NCBI GenBank assembly: GCA_033720955.1
Contig: JAWWBN010000012.1
Span: forward strand, 1-32,801
DNA length: 32,801 bases
Direction: 5' to 3'
Origin: JAWWBN01 sp033720955
GTDB taxonomy: Bacteria; Acidobacteriota; Thermoanaerobaculia; Multivoradales; JAHEKO01
This document shows, in pieces, positions 7,911-15,085 of the stretch. The notes beneath the pieces are model-generated. The model was not told the DNA's origin and searched no databases. It saw only the letters and a program-made list of their open reading frames with translations. Within the stretch, counting starts at the first letter, position 1. Each line of letters opens with the position of its first letter. The position numbers and the translations under genes were made by a program.

Positions 7911-8669
7911 ATGAAAAGGACCCTGATCGCCAGCGTCTTGGCCGTTCTCGTCGCAGCCCCCGCCCTCGGCTGGGGCGACGATTGCGACCACACCGCCGAG
8001 CGCGACGCCCGGATCGACGCGGAGGGGGCCGGCCGGCTCGTGGTCGAGGCCCGCGCCGGGTCGCTGACTCTCGTCGGGCGGCCCGACGCCGACGCCGTGG
8101 TCGCGCGTGGCACCGCCTGCAGCTCGCGGAGGAGCACGCTGGACGACATCCAGCTCACCACCCGCCGGCGGGGGGACACTCTGGTGCTCGAGGTCCGGAT
8201 TCCCGACGACGCCGGGTGGCGGAGCGGCTCGGCCCGCCTGGATCTCGACGTCGAGGTGCCCGCCGGGCTGCACGTCGTGGTGGACGACACGAGCGGGTCG
8301 GTGGAGATCGAAGGCGTCGCCTCGCTCGAGATCGAGGACGGCTCCGGCTCCATCGAGGTGACCCGGGTGGCGGGCCGGGTCCAGATCCGCGACGGCTCGG
8401 GCGAGATCGACCTGCGCGACGCCGGCGGCCCGGTGGACATCCGCGACGGCTCCGGCTCCATCACCGTCGCCGACATCGGCGGCGACGTCGAGCTGACCGA
8501 CGGCTCCGGCTCGATCGACGTCCGCGACGTGCGCGGATCGGTGCGGGTGCGCTCCGACGGCTCCGGCTCGATCCGCGTGGTCCGCGTCGACGGCGACTTC
8601 GTGGTCGAGTCGGACGGCTCGGGCGGCGTCAGCTTCGACCGGATCGCCGGCCGCGTCTCGGTTCCGTAG
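7911..8669 (+). CDS. Secreted DUF4097 beta-solenoid protein
   Basis: A 252-residue exported protein of the DUF4097 (DUF4098) type, adhesin-like repeats of unknown function. The signal peptide is residues 1-20 (M-K-R-T-L-I-A, then a hydrophobic run ending A-L-G-W). Two cysteines in the mature part (near residues 25 and 69) could form a disulfide. From about residue 143 to the end there are six consecutive 18- or 19-residue repeats starting with D-G-S-G; the last ends at the C-terminus. They predict a short right-handed beta-solenoid. The ATG at 7911 is preceded by a purine-rich ribosome site (AAGGAAGGAGAG); an in-frame ATG at 7851 lacks one and would precede the signal peptide. The TAG is 2 bases from the convergent stop of the next gene (TAGGCCTA). 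In other genomes such proteins sit beside envelope-stress or sigma genes; none adjoins here. Confidence 0.85.
   Translation: MKRTLIASVLAVLVAAPALGWGDDCDHTAERDARIDAEGAGRLVVEARAGSLTLVGRPDADAVVARGTACSSRRSTLDDIQLTTRRRGDTLVLEVRIPDDAGWRSGSARLDLDVEVPAGLHVVVDDTSGSVEIEGVASLEIEDGSGSIEVTRVAGRVQIRDGSGEIDLRDAGGPVDIRDGSGSITVADIGGDVELTDGSGSIDVRDVRGSVRVRSDGSGSIRVVRVDGDFVVESDGSGGVSFDRIAGRVSVP
8337..8666 (+). repeat. Six tandem 54/57-bp coding repeats (DGSG units)
   Basis: Units begin with GAC-GGC-TC(C/G)-GGC at 8337, 8391, 8445, 8499, 8556 and 8613: three steps of 54 bases, then two of 57. They encode the beta-solenoid repeats of the DUF4097 protein. The opening 12-15 bases of each unit are nearly identical; the rest diverges, so this is an old protein-level repeat. 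Confidence 0.85.
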
Positions 8670-8671
8670 GC

Positions 8672-10282
8672 CTAGATCCGGCCGTGGCCGGCGAGCCGCG
8701 CCAGGTGGGCCTCGACCTGGCGCTCGGCCAGCGGCACGGCCGCGGCGGCGAGATCGTCGTAGGCCTCGGCCACCAGCTCGGCGGTGGTCCGCACTCCGCG
8801 GCGCCAGGCGTCGAGAATCCTCTCCTCCCGCCACAGCCGGTGCCGGCGGTACTCGGCGAGCTTCTCCACCACGTTGGTGATGGGCGGACCGTGGGAGGGG
8901 AAGAGGGTTCGCGGGGCCAACGCCTCCAGCCGCGCGAGGGTCGCCAGGTACACGTCCATGTCGCCGTCGGGCGGGTCGATGACGATCGTTCCCAGCCCCG
9001 CCACCACGTCGCCCGACACCAGCGATCCGAAGGTCTCGTCGAGAAAGGCGAGGTGCCCGGAGGCGTGCCCCGGGGTGTGGAGCACCCGCACCGGGAAGGG
9101 CGGATCGCCCTCGAGCTCCACCCTCTCGCCTTCGACGAGCTCGCGGTCGATCCCGATGCCGGCCCCGGCGAGACGCTCCGCCGTCGAGCGGTGGGCCGCC
9201 ACCGGCACGCCCAGCTCGCGGCGCAGCGCCTCGACGCCCCCCACGTGGTCGGGGTGGTGGTGGGTGAGCCAGATCTCGCGCACCCTCCGCCCGCGCTCGG
9301 CGGCCACGGCGAGCGCGCCGGCGAGCGCCGCGCTCTCGCGGTCGAAGGGCGAGCCCGGATCCACCAGGACGCAGTCGCCGGTGCCGAGCAGGTAGGCGTT
9401 GGTGTAGGCGGCGGGGGGCAGGGTCGGCGTGGCCAGCGGGAAGAGCACCACGCCGGGGCGGAACTCGACCTCCCGCAGCGGACCCAGGTTGGCCTCCACC
9501 GGGTTGCGCAGACGGGCGAGCCCGGCCTCCGGACCCTCCTCGGCCAGCACCTTGAGGATGTGCAGGATGGGGGGCGCGGTGATCACCTCGCCCCTCTCCC
9601 AGCGTCCCCGCGCCTCGCGCGGGGCGATCCACTCGCCCTCCACCAGCTCGCCCCTCTCCACCCTCGGCTGCACCGGGCTCGTCGCGGGCCACTCCAGGAG
9701 AAAGAAGCGGTTGTCGAAGCGCACCGGCCCCAGCGGCGGGGTGAGCCAGCGGCCGGCGTAGACCAGCCGCGACAGGTCGATCTCCACCCCCAGCCGCTCC
9801 GGCAGGGCGGCCAGGTCGCCCTTCCCGGCCAGCAGACGACGCCGCTCGACGGCCAGGCGGTCGAGAAGATCGGCCGCGCCCTCCGCCCGCCGGGCGACCG
9901 GGACCACCCCCGTCTCCTCCAGCAGCTCGCGCACCGCGCACCCCGCGAGACCGGGAGGCAGCACCGGCCCCAGCTCGCCGATGCCGTCCTTCACCAGGTC
10001 GGGGATGCCGGCGTCCGCCGGACCTTCGTCGACGCCCAGCGGCTGCCCGCTGACGGGCAGCGCGGCGTCCCGGCGGGCGAGCCCCCCGCCGGGAAAGGCG
10101 TGCCAGCCCCCCATGAACGCCAGCTCGGGCGACCGCCTCACCCAGAAGACCTCCAGGCCGCCGCCCCGGCGCCGCCAGAGCACCACGGCCGCCGAGGCGC
10201 GGATCCTGGGCGGCGGCACCGGGGACTCCCCCGCGGCCAGCCTCTCGAGGACCTTCTCGTAGAGACCGGGCGGCGCCGTCAT
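8672..10282 (-). CDS. NUDIX hydrolase-metallo-beta-lactamase fusion
   Basis: A 536-residue protein joining two hydrolases. Residues about 20-235 form a NUDIX domain of the CoA-diphosphatase-like NUDT7/8/19 style: GGWHAFPGGGL near 60, an insertion, then the core R118-E-L-L-E-E-T-G-V. Residues about 260-470 form a metallo-beta-lactamase domain of the LACTB2/glyoxalase II type: H341-x-H343-x-D345-H346, a histidine in H-T-P-G-H, an aspartate in V-S-G-D-V, and the terminal S-H-G-P-P-I. The last 60 residues (REERILDAW to VEAHLARL) look like the winged-helix tail of LACTB2-like proteins. The ATG at 10282 fits the NUDIX N-terminus; an in-frame GTG at 10345 would add 21 non-conserved residues. Substrates are unknown; acyl-CoA or nucleotide-diphosphate cleavage for the first half and nucleic-acid or thioester hydrolysis for the second are family-based guesses. 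Confidence 0.9.
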   Translation of the reverse strand: MTAPPGLYEKVLERLAAGESPVPPPRIRASAAVVLWRRRGGGLEVFWVRRSPELAFMGGWHAFPGGGLARRDAALPVSGQPLGVDEGPADAGIPDLVKDGIGELGPVLPPGLAGCAVRELLEETGVVPVARRAEGAADLLDRLAVERRRLLAGKGDLAALPERLGVEIDLSRLVYAGRWLTPPLGPVRFDNRFFLLEWPATSPVQPRVERGELVEGEWIAPREARGRWERGEVITAPPILHILKVLAEEGPEAGLARLRNPVEANLGPLREVEFRPGVVLFPLATPTLPPAAYTNAYLLGTGDCVLVDPGSPFDRESAALAGALAVAAERGRRVREIWLTHHHPDHVGGVEALRRELGVPVAAHRSTAERLAGAGIGIDRELVEGERVELEGDPPFPVRVLHTPGHASGHLAFLDETFGSLVSGDVVAGLGTIVIDPPDGDMDVYLATLARLEALAPRTLFPSHGPPITNVVEKLAEYRRHRLWREERILDAWRRGVRTTAELVAEAYDDLAAAAVPLAERQVEAHLARLAGHGRI

Positions 10283-10354
10283 GCGGGGCTTTCTATCAGG
10301 TCGGAGATCCGTGGGCGGGAACCGATTCCGCTCCCCGACCGTCACAAGGGGTGG

Positions 10355-10774
10355 ATGAAGATCGAGCGCACCCTCGCCCGGCTCCGCAGCGGCCTGGCCC
10401 TGCCGGTCGTCGCGGCAATGCTCTACGTGGGGCTGGTGCGGCTCGCCCTGATGCCGGCGTGGAGCCTGACCATGGACGGCGCGGGCGCCCTCCCGGCGCT
10501 GCTCGCACAGGGCCCACTGACGCCGCTCCTGCTGACGGTCAACCTCCTCTGGATGGGTTACCTCGCTGCCGCGTACCTGGGGCGGCGGCGGGAGGGGCGG
10601 GCCACCGCCGCCACCGCCGTCGGCTTCGCCGGCGCGGTCCTGCTCCTGGCCTATCTCTCCGCCGGCCTTCTCTCGCCCCCGGACGGCGGCCGCCGCCGCT
10701 CTGCCGGCTCCCCGGCGCGCCGGCCGCGACGCTACAATCGCGGCCGATGCCGCAGCCCGCCATCGACCGCCTGA
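10355..10774 (+). CDS. Small three-helix membrane protein, unknown function
   Basis: A 139-residue protein I do not recognise. Three hydrophobic segments are visible: about residues 12-35, 50-72 and 82-104, separated by short basic loops (G-R-R-R-E-G-R after the second), which suggests an inner-membrane protein. The C-terminal 30 residues are Arg/Pro/Ser-rich and overlap the start of the next gene by 28 bases; that tail may just reflect the overlap. AAGGGGTGG directly before the ATG could serve as a weak, close ribosome site. It precedes the DUF4442 gene on the same strand. The transmembrane pattern makes real coding likely, but GC-rich DNA produces chance frames, so confidence is moderate. 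Confidence 0.55.
   Translation: MKIERTLARLRSGLALPVVAAMLYVGLVRLALMPAWSLTMDGAGALPALLAQGPLTPLLLTVNLLWMGYLAAAYLGRRREGRATAATAVGFAGAVLLLAYLSAGLLSPPDGGRRRSAGSPARRPRRYNRGRCRSPPSTA
10733..10738 (+). promoter_or_regulatory. -10 box of the DUF4442 gene, probably leaderless
   Basis: TACAAT lies inside the end of the small membrane-protein frame and ends 8 bases before the ATG at 10747, with no Shine-Dalgarno sequence. Confidence 0.5.
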
Positions 10775-11220
10775 CCCGGCTCTGGCGCTCCCTCGGGCAT
10801 CGGCCCGGGGGCAGATGGCTCTTCTCCCGCATCCTGGGCCGCGCCGTGCCCTACACGGGCACCATCAGGGCGCGGGTGCTCGAGCTCGAGCCGGGCCGCG
10901 CCACCGCCCGGATCGAGGACCGGCGACGCCTCCGCAACCACCTGCGCTCCGTCCACGCCCTGGCGCTGGGCAACCTGGGCGAGCTCGCCACGGGGCTGGC
11001 CTTCAACGCGGGCCTCCCGGCCGACGCGCGCGGCATTCCGGTCCGGCTGACCATCGACTACCTGAAGAAGGCGCGCGGCCCCATCACCGCGACCTGCGTC
11101 TGCGAGCCGCCCGCCAGCAGCGAGGAGGCCGAGTACGACGTCGCCGCCGACCTCTCCGACGAGGCGGGCGACACCGTGGCGCGGGTGACGGCGCGCTGGC
11201 GGGTGGGTCCGAAGCGGTAG
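10747..11220 (+). CDS. DUF4442 hotdog-fold (thioesterase-like) protein
   Basis: A 157-residue DUF4442 protein with the hotdog fold, related to acyl-CoA/acyl-ACP thioesterases. Diagnostic blocks are PYTGTIRARVLELEPG near residue 35, the strand RRLRNHLRSVHALALGNLGELATGLAF (in two parts, residues 58-85), and RGIPVRLTIDYLKKARG near 100. The asparagine/histidine-rich R-N-H-L segment followed by N-L-G-E is the usual active-site region of this subgroup. The TACAAT box upstream supports the ATG at 10747 over longer in-frame starts that overlap the membrane-protein gene. The aminotransferase gene starts 10 bases downstream, so the two are probably co-transcribed. Physiological substrate unknown. Confidence 0.85.
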   Translation: MPQPAIDRLTRLWRSLGHRPGGRWLFSRILGRAVPYTGTIRARVLELEPGRATARIEDRRRLRNHLRSVHALALGNLGELATGLAFNAGLPADARGIPVRLTIDYLKKARGPITATCVCEPPASSEEAEYDVAADLSDEAGDTVARVTARWRVGPKR

Positions 11221-11230
11221 GCGCCGCCCG

Positions 11231-12382
11231 ATGCCCCGCTGCCCCGGCACCGCCGCCGCCGTCGCCGCCATGCCGGGGTCGGTCTACACCGCGCTGGCGC
11301 ACCGCCTGGCCGCCCACCGGGGCGAGGTCTATCCGCTCCACGTGGGCGACACCTGGATGGAGCCGCTGGCCGGCTGCCGCATGCAGGACCTGACCGTCGA
11401 GGAGCATCCCGGTCTGCACCGCTACGCCCAGCCCCAGGGGCTGCCGTCGCTCCTGGACGCCATCGTGGAGCGGCACCGACAGCGCACCGGGGTCGCCACC
11501 GAGCGCGAGCAGATCCTGGTGACGGCGGGGGCGACGGGGGCCCTGGGGGCCGTGGCCGGCGCCCTCCTCGACCCGGGGGAGGAGGTGCTGATCCTGGCCC
11601 CCTACTGGCCGCTGATCTCGGGCATCGTGCGCGGCGGCCGCGGCGTCCCGGTCCCGGTCCCCTTCTTCGGCGAGGCCGACTCCTCCGAGTCGGCGGTGGA
11701 GATCGTCGAGTCCTTCCGCAGCGAGCGCACCGTGGCGCTCTACCTCAACACCCCGAACAATCCCACGGGGAGGGCCATCCCAGCGCCCTGGCTCCACGCG
11801 CTGGCCGAGTGGGCCCGCCGCCACGACCTCTGGTTGCTGGCCGACGAGGTCTACGAGGAGATCGTCTACCGGGGCGAGCACGTCTACACCCGGCCCCTCG
11901 CCCCGGAGCGCACCTTCTCGGTGCACTCCTTCTCCAAGGCCTACGGCATGGCGGGGAACCGCTGCGGCTATCTGGTCGGCCCCGCCGACGCGATGGCGGC
12001 GGCGCGCAAGGTCTCCACCCACGCCTTCTACTCCACCCCCACCGCCTCCCAGGTCGCCGCCCAGCGAGTGCTGAGCGAGGCCGGGGACCGCTGGGTGGCG
12101 AGCGCGCGAGAGCGCTACCGGGAGCTGGGACGGGAGGCGGCGGAGCGGCTGGGCGTCGAGACGCCGGACGGCAGCACCTTCCTCTTCGTGGACGCCGCCG
12201 GCGCCCTGGACGAGAGCGGCCTCGAGGGGTTTCTCGGCCGCTGCGTGGACCGGGGACTCTTCGTGGCGCCGGGACCCAGCTTCGGGCCCTACCCGACCTG
12301 GGTGCGGGTCTGCTTCACCGCCGCCGAGCCCCCGGTCACCCGCCGCGGCATCGACCTGCTGGCCCGCCTCCTCGGCCGCTGA
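11231..12382 (+). CDS. Class I/II PLP-dependent aminotransferase
   Basis: A 383-residue fold-type I aminotransferase. The PLP lysine is K236 in H-S-F-S-K-A-Y-G-M, with the downstream arginine in G-N-R-C-G-Y. Other family marks are V-T-A-G-A-T-G-A for cofactor phosphate, L-N-T-P-N-N-P-T-G near 175, and D-E-V-Y-E-E near 215, where Asp pairs with the pyridine nitrogen and Tyr with its O3'. The C-terminal substrate arginine is in W-V-R-V-C-F. It belongs to the aspartate/aromatic aminotransferase group; the precise amino acid cannot be read from sequence. There is no obvious ribosome site before the ATG, 10 bases after the DUF4442 stop. It converges with the YceI gene with 21 bases between stops. 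Confidence 0.9.
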   Translation: MPRCPGTAAAVAAMPGSVYTALAHRLAAHRGEVYPLHVGDTWMEPLAGCRMQDLTVEEHPGLHRYAQPQGLPSLLDAIVERHRQRTGVATEREQILVTAGATGALGAVAGALLDPGEEVLILAPYWPLISGIVRGGRGVPVPVPFFGEADSSESAVEIVESFRSERTVALYLNTPNNPTGRAIPAPWLHALAEWARRHDLWLLADEVYEEIVYRGEHVYTRPLAPERTFSVHSFSKAYGMAGNRCGYLVGPADAMAAARKVSTHAFYSTPTASQVAAQRVLSEAGDRWVASARERYRELGREAAERLGVETPDGSTFLFVDAAGALDESGLEGFLGRCVDRGLFVAPGPSFGPYPTWVRVCFTAAEPPVTRRGIDLLARLLGR

Positions 12383-12403
12383 CGACCGCCGGGCGGCGCC
12401 GGC

Positions 12404-13000
12404 TCAGCCGTCGGAGCTCACCGCCTCGACGTTGAGGACGATGTCCACCTCGTCGCCGACCACCAGGCCTCCGGCGTCCAGGGTGCGGCTCCAGGAGACC
12501 CCGAAGTCGTGGCGGTCGATCGTCAGGCCGCCCTCGACCCCGATCCGCTTCTCGCCGCGCATGCCGGTCACCGGACCGAGCAGGGTCACCGGGATCGTCA
12601 CCTCCTGGGTGACCCCGCGGATGGTGAGATCGCCCGTCACCGCGTACTCCGAGCCGCCCAGGCTCTCGACGGCGGTCGAGCTGAACTCGATGGTGGGGTG
12701 CTCGGCGGCGAGCAGGAAGTCGCCGCTGCGCAGGTGTCCGTCGCGCTGCTCGTTGCCGGTGTCGATCGACGAGGTCACGATGGAGACCTCCACCGACGAG
12801 GCGGTCAGGTTCTCGGGATCGAGCTCCACGGTGCCCTCGTACTCGCCGAACTCGCCCCGCACCTTGGAGAGGCCGAGGTGGGTGACGGCGAAGCCGATGG
12901 AGGAGTGGGTGGGGTCGAAGGTGTAGGTGCCGGCCGCCAGCGGGGCCGCCGCGACGGCGGCGACGAGGAGGACGGCGGTGGCAAGGCGGGTCGTTCTCAT
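12404..13000 (-). CDS. YceI-family periplasmic lipid-binding protein
   Basis: A 198-residue exported lipocalin-like protein of the YceI family, whose characterised members bind isoprenoid-type lipids. The signal peptide spans about residues 1-23 (hydrophobic A/V/L run ending P-L-A-A-G). The mature domain shows YTFDPTHSSIGFAVTHLGLSKV at its start, the F-G-E-Y-E-G-T-V strand, G-H-L-R-S-G-D-F-L, T-G-D-L-T-I-R-G-V-T near 130 and D-R-H-D-F-G-V-S-W near 170, all typical. The ATG at 13000 has GGGAG 8-10 bases upstream; the in-frame ATG at 13015 lies across that site. It follows the amidase gene by 55 bases on the same strand. Given shc in the window an isoprenoid ligand is plausible, but this is only inference. 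Confidence 0.93.
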   Translation of the reverse strand: MRTTRLATAVLLVAAVAAAPLAAGTYTFDPTHSSIGFAVTHLGLSKVRGEFGEYEGTVELDPENLTASSVEVSIVTSSIDTGNEQRDGHLRSGDFLLAAEHPTIEFSSTAVESLGGSEYAVTGDLTIRGVTQEVTIPVTLLGPVTGMRGEKRIGVEGGLTIDRHDFGVSWSRTLDAGGLVVGDEVDIVLNVEAVSSDG

Positions 13001-13055
13001 GGCGATTTCTCCCATAGGGGTTCGTTCGGTAGGTGCTTCGTCTCCGGGCGTTGGA

Positions 13056-13862
13056 TCAGATGCGCCGATGCTCGGCGACGGGCATCGCCCGCCGAATCTG
13101 CCGCAGGCGCTCCGGGTCGATCTCGGCGAGGGCGATCCCCGGGCCGTCGGCCGCGCGCGCCACCACGGACCCCCAGGGGTCCACGATCATCGCGTTGCCG
13201 TGGCTCTCGCGCAGTCCCTCGTCGTCGTGCCGCCCGTGCTGCGCCGGAGCCAGCACGTAGCACTGGTTCTCGATCGCCCGGGCCCGCAGCAGCGGCTCCC
13301 AGTGGGCCTTGCCGGTGCGGGCGGTGAACGCCGAGGGCACCGAGAGCAGCTCGGCCCCCTTGGCGGCCAGCGCCCGGTAGAGCTCGGGGAAGCGCAGGTC
13401 GTAGCAGACCGACAGCCCCAGGACGCCGCACCGGGTCGCGGCGGTGACCAGCTCGTCGCCCGGCTCCACGGTGTCCGACTCGGCGAACCGCACGTCCGGG
13501 GGCAGGTTCACGTCGAAGAGGTGGATCTTGCGGTAGACGGCGCGGCGCTCCCCGTCGGCGCCGAAGAGCACCGAGGTGTTGCGACAGCGGGCCGGTTGGG
13601 CGGCGCGCTCGTTGAAGGAGCCCAGAAGCAGCTCCACCCCCAGCCGGCGGGCGAGCTCGGCGAAGCGGGCGCAGGTGGGTCCGTCGAGGGGCTCGGCCCG
13701 CCGCACCTTCTCCTCGTGCGGCCCCAGGTAGTTGGTGTTCTCCGGCGTAGCGACGAAGACCGCGCCGTAGCCGGCGGCCCGCTCCACCAGCCCGCGAGCG
13801 CTCTCCCAGTTGGCCTCGGCGTCGGAGGTGGAGTTGAGCTGGACGACGGCGGCGAGAGGCAC
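13056..13862 (-). CDS. Nitrilase-superfamily amidase, Nit1-like
   Basis: A 268-residue carbon-nitrogen hydrolase with the complete Glu-Lys-Cys triad: E41 in T-P-E-N-T-N-Y, K112 in Y-R-K-I-H-L-F-D, and C153 in S-V-C-Y-D-L-R-F-P-E. The NTNYLG and Y-R-K-I-H-L-F-D-V contexts are those of the Nit1/NitFhit branch, whose bacterial members hydrolyse deaminated glutathione (metabolite repair). Omega-amidase activity is the alternative. The GTG start at 13862 is supported by TATACT 8 bases upstream and by family alignment. It is divergent from the serine hydrolase gene across a 58-base promoter region. Confidence 0.92.
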   Translation of the reverse strand: MPLAAVVQLNSTSDAEANWESARGLVERAAGYGAVFVATPENTNYLGPHEEKVRRAEPLDGPTCARFAELARRLGVELLLGSFNERAAQPARCRNTSVLFGADGERRAVYRKIHLFDVNLPPDVRFAESDTVEPGDELVTAATRCGVLGLSVCYDLRFPELYRALAAKGAELLSVPSAFTARTGKAHWEPLLRARAIENQCYVLAPAQHGRHDDEGLRESHGNAMIVDPWGSVVARAADGPGIALAEIDPERLRQIRRAMPVAEHRRI

Positions 13863-13870
13863 GGCGCCTC

Positions 13871-13876
13871 AGTATA
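13871..13876 (-). promoter_or_regulatory. -10 box of the nitrilase gene, probably leaderless
   Basis: TATACT on the minus strand ends 8 bases before the GTG at 13862; there is no ribosome site. It is part of a divergent promoter region shared with the box at 13906. Confidence 0.55.
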
Positions 13877-13905
13877 CGGCCGGCACCCGGCGCTTCGGAC
13901 GTTGG

Positions 13906-13911
13906 TATCGT
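13906..13911 (+). promoter_or_regulatory. -10 box of the serine hydrolase gene, probably leaderless
   Basis: TATCGT fits TANNNT and ends 9 bases before the ATG at 13921, with no ribosome site between. Confidence 0.4.
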
Positions 13912-13920
13912 GCGCGGATC

Positions 13921-15054
13921 ATGAGCCGCCCCCGCGACGCCACCGTGGACGAGCTGCCGGCCGCCGTCGCGGAGCTCGAGCGGGGGATCGACGAGGGTCT
14001 CCATCTGGGGGGTCAGCTCTACGTCTCGCTGGCGGGCCGACCCGTGGCCGACCTGGCCCTCGGCGAGGCCCGGCCCGGGGTCGCCCTGACCCGAGGGCAT
14101 CTCATGCTCTGGCTGTCGAGCACGAAGCCCGTGGCGGCGGTCGCGGTCGCCCGGCTGTGGGAGGCGGGTCTTCTCGACCTCGACGACCCGGTGGCCCGTC
14201 ACCTCCCCGAGTTCGGCAACCGCGGCAAGGAGACGATCACGGTCCGGCACCTCCTGACCCACACCGCGGGCCTGCGCATGCTCGACCCCGGCTGGCCGCG
14301 GGACTCGTGGGACGAGATCGTCGCGCGGATCTGCGCCATGAAGCCGGAGCCGCGCTGGGCGCCGGGGCGCCAGGCCGGCTACCACCGGGCGTCCACCTGG
14401 TTTCTGCTCGGCGAGCTGGTGCGGCGGCTGGACGGGCGGCCGTTCGAGCGCTACGCCCGGGAGGAGATCTTCGCGCCGCTCGGCATGGACGACTGCTGGA
14501 TCGGCATGCCGGCCCAGGTCTACGCCCGCGAGCGTCACCGGCTGGCACCGCTGTTCGACACCGTCAAGAGACCGCCGCGCGAGCTGGGGTGGGACACCGA
14601 GCCCCACGTGACCCGCTGCCACCCCGGTGGCAACGGCTACGGCCCCGTCCGGCAGCTCGCCCGGCTCTACGAGTGCCTGCTGCGAGGGGGCCGGCGGGCG
14701 GAGGGCGGCCCTCTTCTGACGCCCCAGACCGTGGCGGCCATGACCGCCCGCCACCGGGTGCGGATGATGGACCGCACCTTCCGCCGCGAGCTCGACTGGG
14801 GGCTGGGGGTGATCCTCGACTCCAAGCGGGAGGGGGCGGAGCCGCCGCCCTACGGCTTCGGACCCGACGCCTCGCCGCGCACCTTCGGCCACAGCGGCTA
14901 CCGCTCGTCGGCCGCCTTCGGCGACCCGGAGCACCGTCTGGCGGTGGCCCTCGCCGTCAACGGCGCTCCCGACGACGGCCGTCACCTCGCCCGGTTCGAC
15001 CGCGTCTTCGCGGCCGTCTACCGGGAGCTCGGACTGACCGCCCCGGAGGGGTAG
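13921..15054 (+). CDS. Beta-lactamase-family (class C-like) serine hydrolase
   Basis: A 377-residue protein of the PF00144 family (class C beta-lactamases, EstB-type esterases, DD-peptidases). The nucleophile motif SxxK is S66-S-T-K69 and is followed by a helix. The second-motif tyrosine is probably Y154 in A-G-Y-H-R-A-S; the usual Asn two residues later is Arg. The third motif is H324-S-G in F-G-H-S-G-Y-R. LTVRHLLTHTAGL-like (T-V-R-H-L-L-T-H-T-A-G-L) near 105 and Y-A-R-E-E-I-F-A-P-L-G-M-D near 180 are typical. No signal peptide is visible, so the protein is likely cytosolic and an esterase rather than a drug-resistance lactamase. The start is set by TATCGT upstream and by loss of similarity before it. 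Confidence 0.88.
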   Translation: MSRPRDATVDELPAAVAELERGIDEGLHLGGQLYVSLAGRPVADLALGEARPGVALTRGHLMLWLSSTKPVAAVAVARLWEAGLLDLDDPVARHLPEFGNRGKETITVRHLLTHTAGLRMLDPGWPRDSWDEIVARICAMKPEPRWAPGRQAGYHRASTWFLLGELVRRLDGRPFERYAREEIFAPLGMDDCWIGMPAQVYARERHRLAPLFDTVKRPPRELGWDTEPHVTRCHPGGNGYGPVRQLARLYECLLRGGRRAEGGPLLTPQTVAAMTARHRVRMMDRTFRRELDWGLGVILDSKREGAEPPPYGFGPDASPRTFGHSGYRSSAAFGDPEHRLAVALAVNGAPDDGRHLARFDRVFAAVYRELGLTAPEG

Positions 15055-15069
15055 CGGTCCGCACCGCCG

Positions 15070-15081
15070 CCCGCCGGCGGG
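15070..15081. repeat. 12-bp GC palindrome between convergent genes
   Basis: CCCGCCGGCGGG lies in the 31-base gap between the stops at 15054 and 15086. It could form a short hairpin in either transcript, but it has no loop of its own and no T-run, so it is not a convincing intrinsic terminator. Confidence 0.25.
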
Positions 15082-15085
15082 GGGA

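Noticed and set aside
8337..8666. 54/57-bp direct repeats considered as a CRISPR or tandem DNA array
   Set aside because: Units are contiguous without unique spacers, stay in frame and encode D-G-S-G protein repeats.
7982..10774. 930-codon plus-strand open frame spanning the DUF4097 and NUDIX-MBL genes
   Set aside because: Only its last 140 codons (from 10355) look protein-like; the rest is out of frame or opposite well-identified genes.
12997..14985. 662-codon minus-strand open frame across the serine hydrolase and nitrilase genes
   Set aside because: Both covered genes have complete active-site motifs in other frames; this frame has none.
13921..15054. Serine hydrolase as an antibiotic-resistance beta-lactamase
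   Set aside because: No signal peptide, and the second motif is Y-H-R, not Y-x-N; esterase or related activity fits better.
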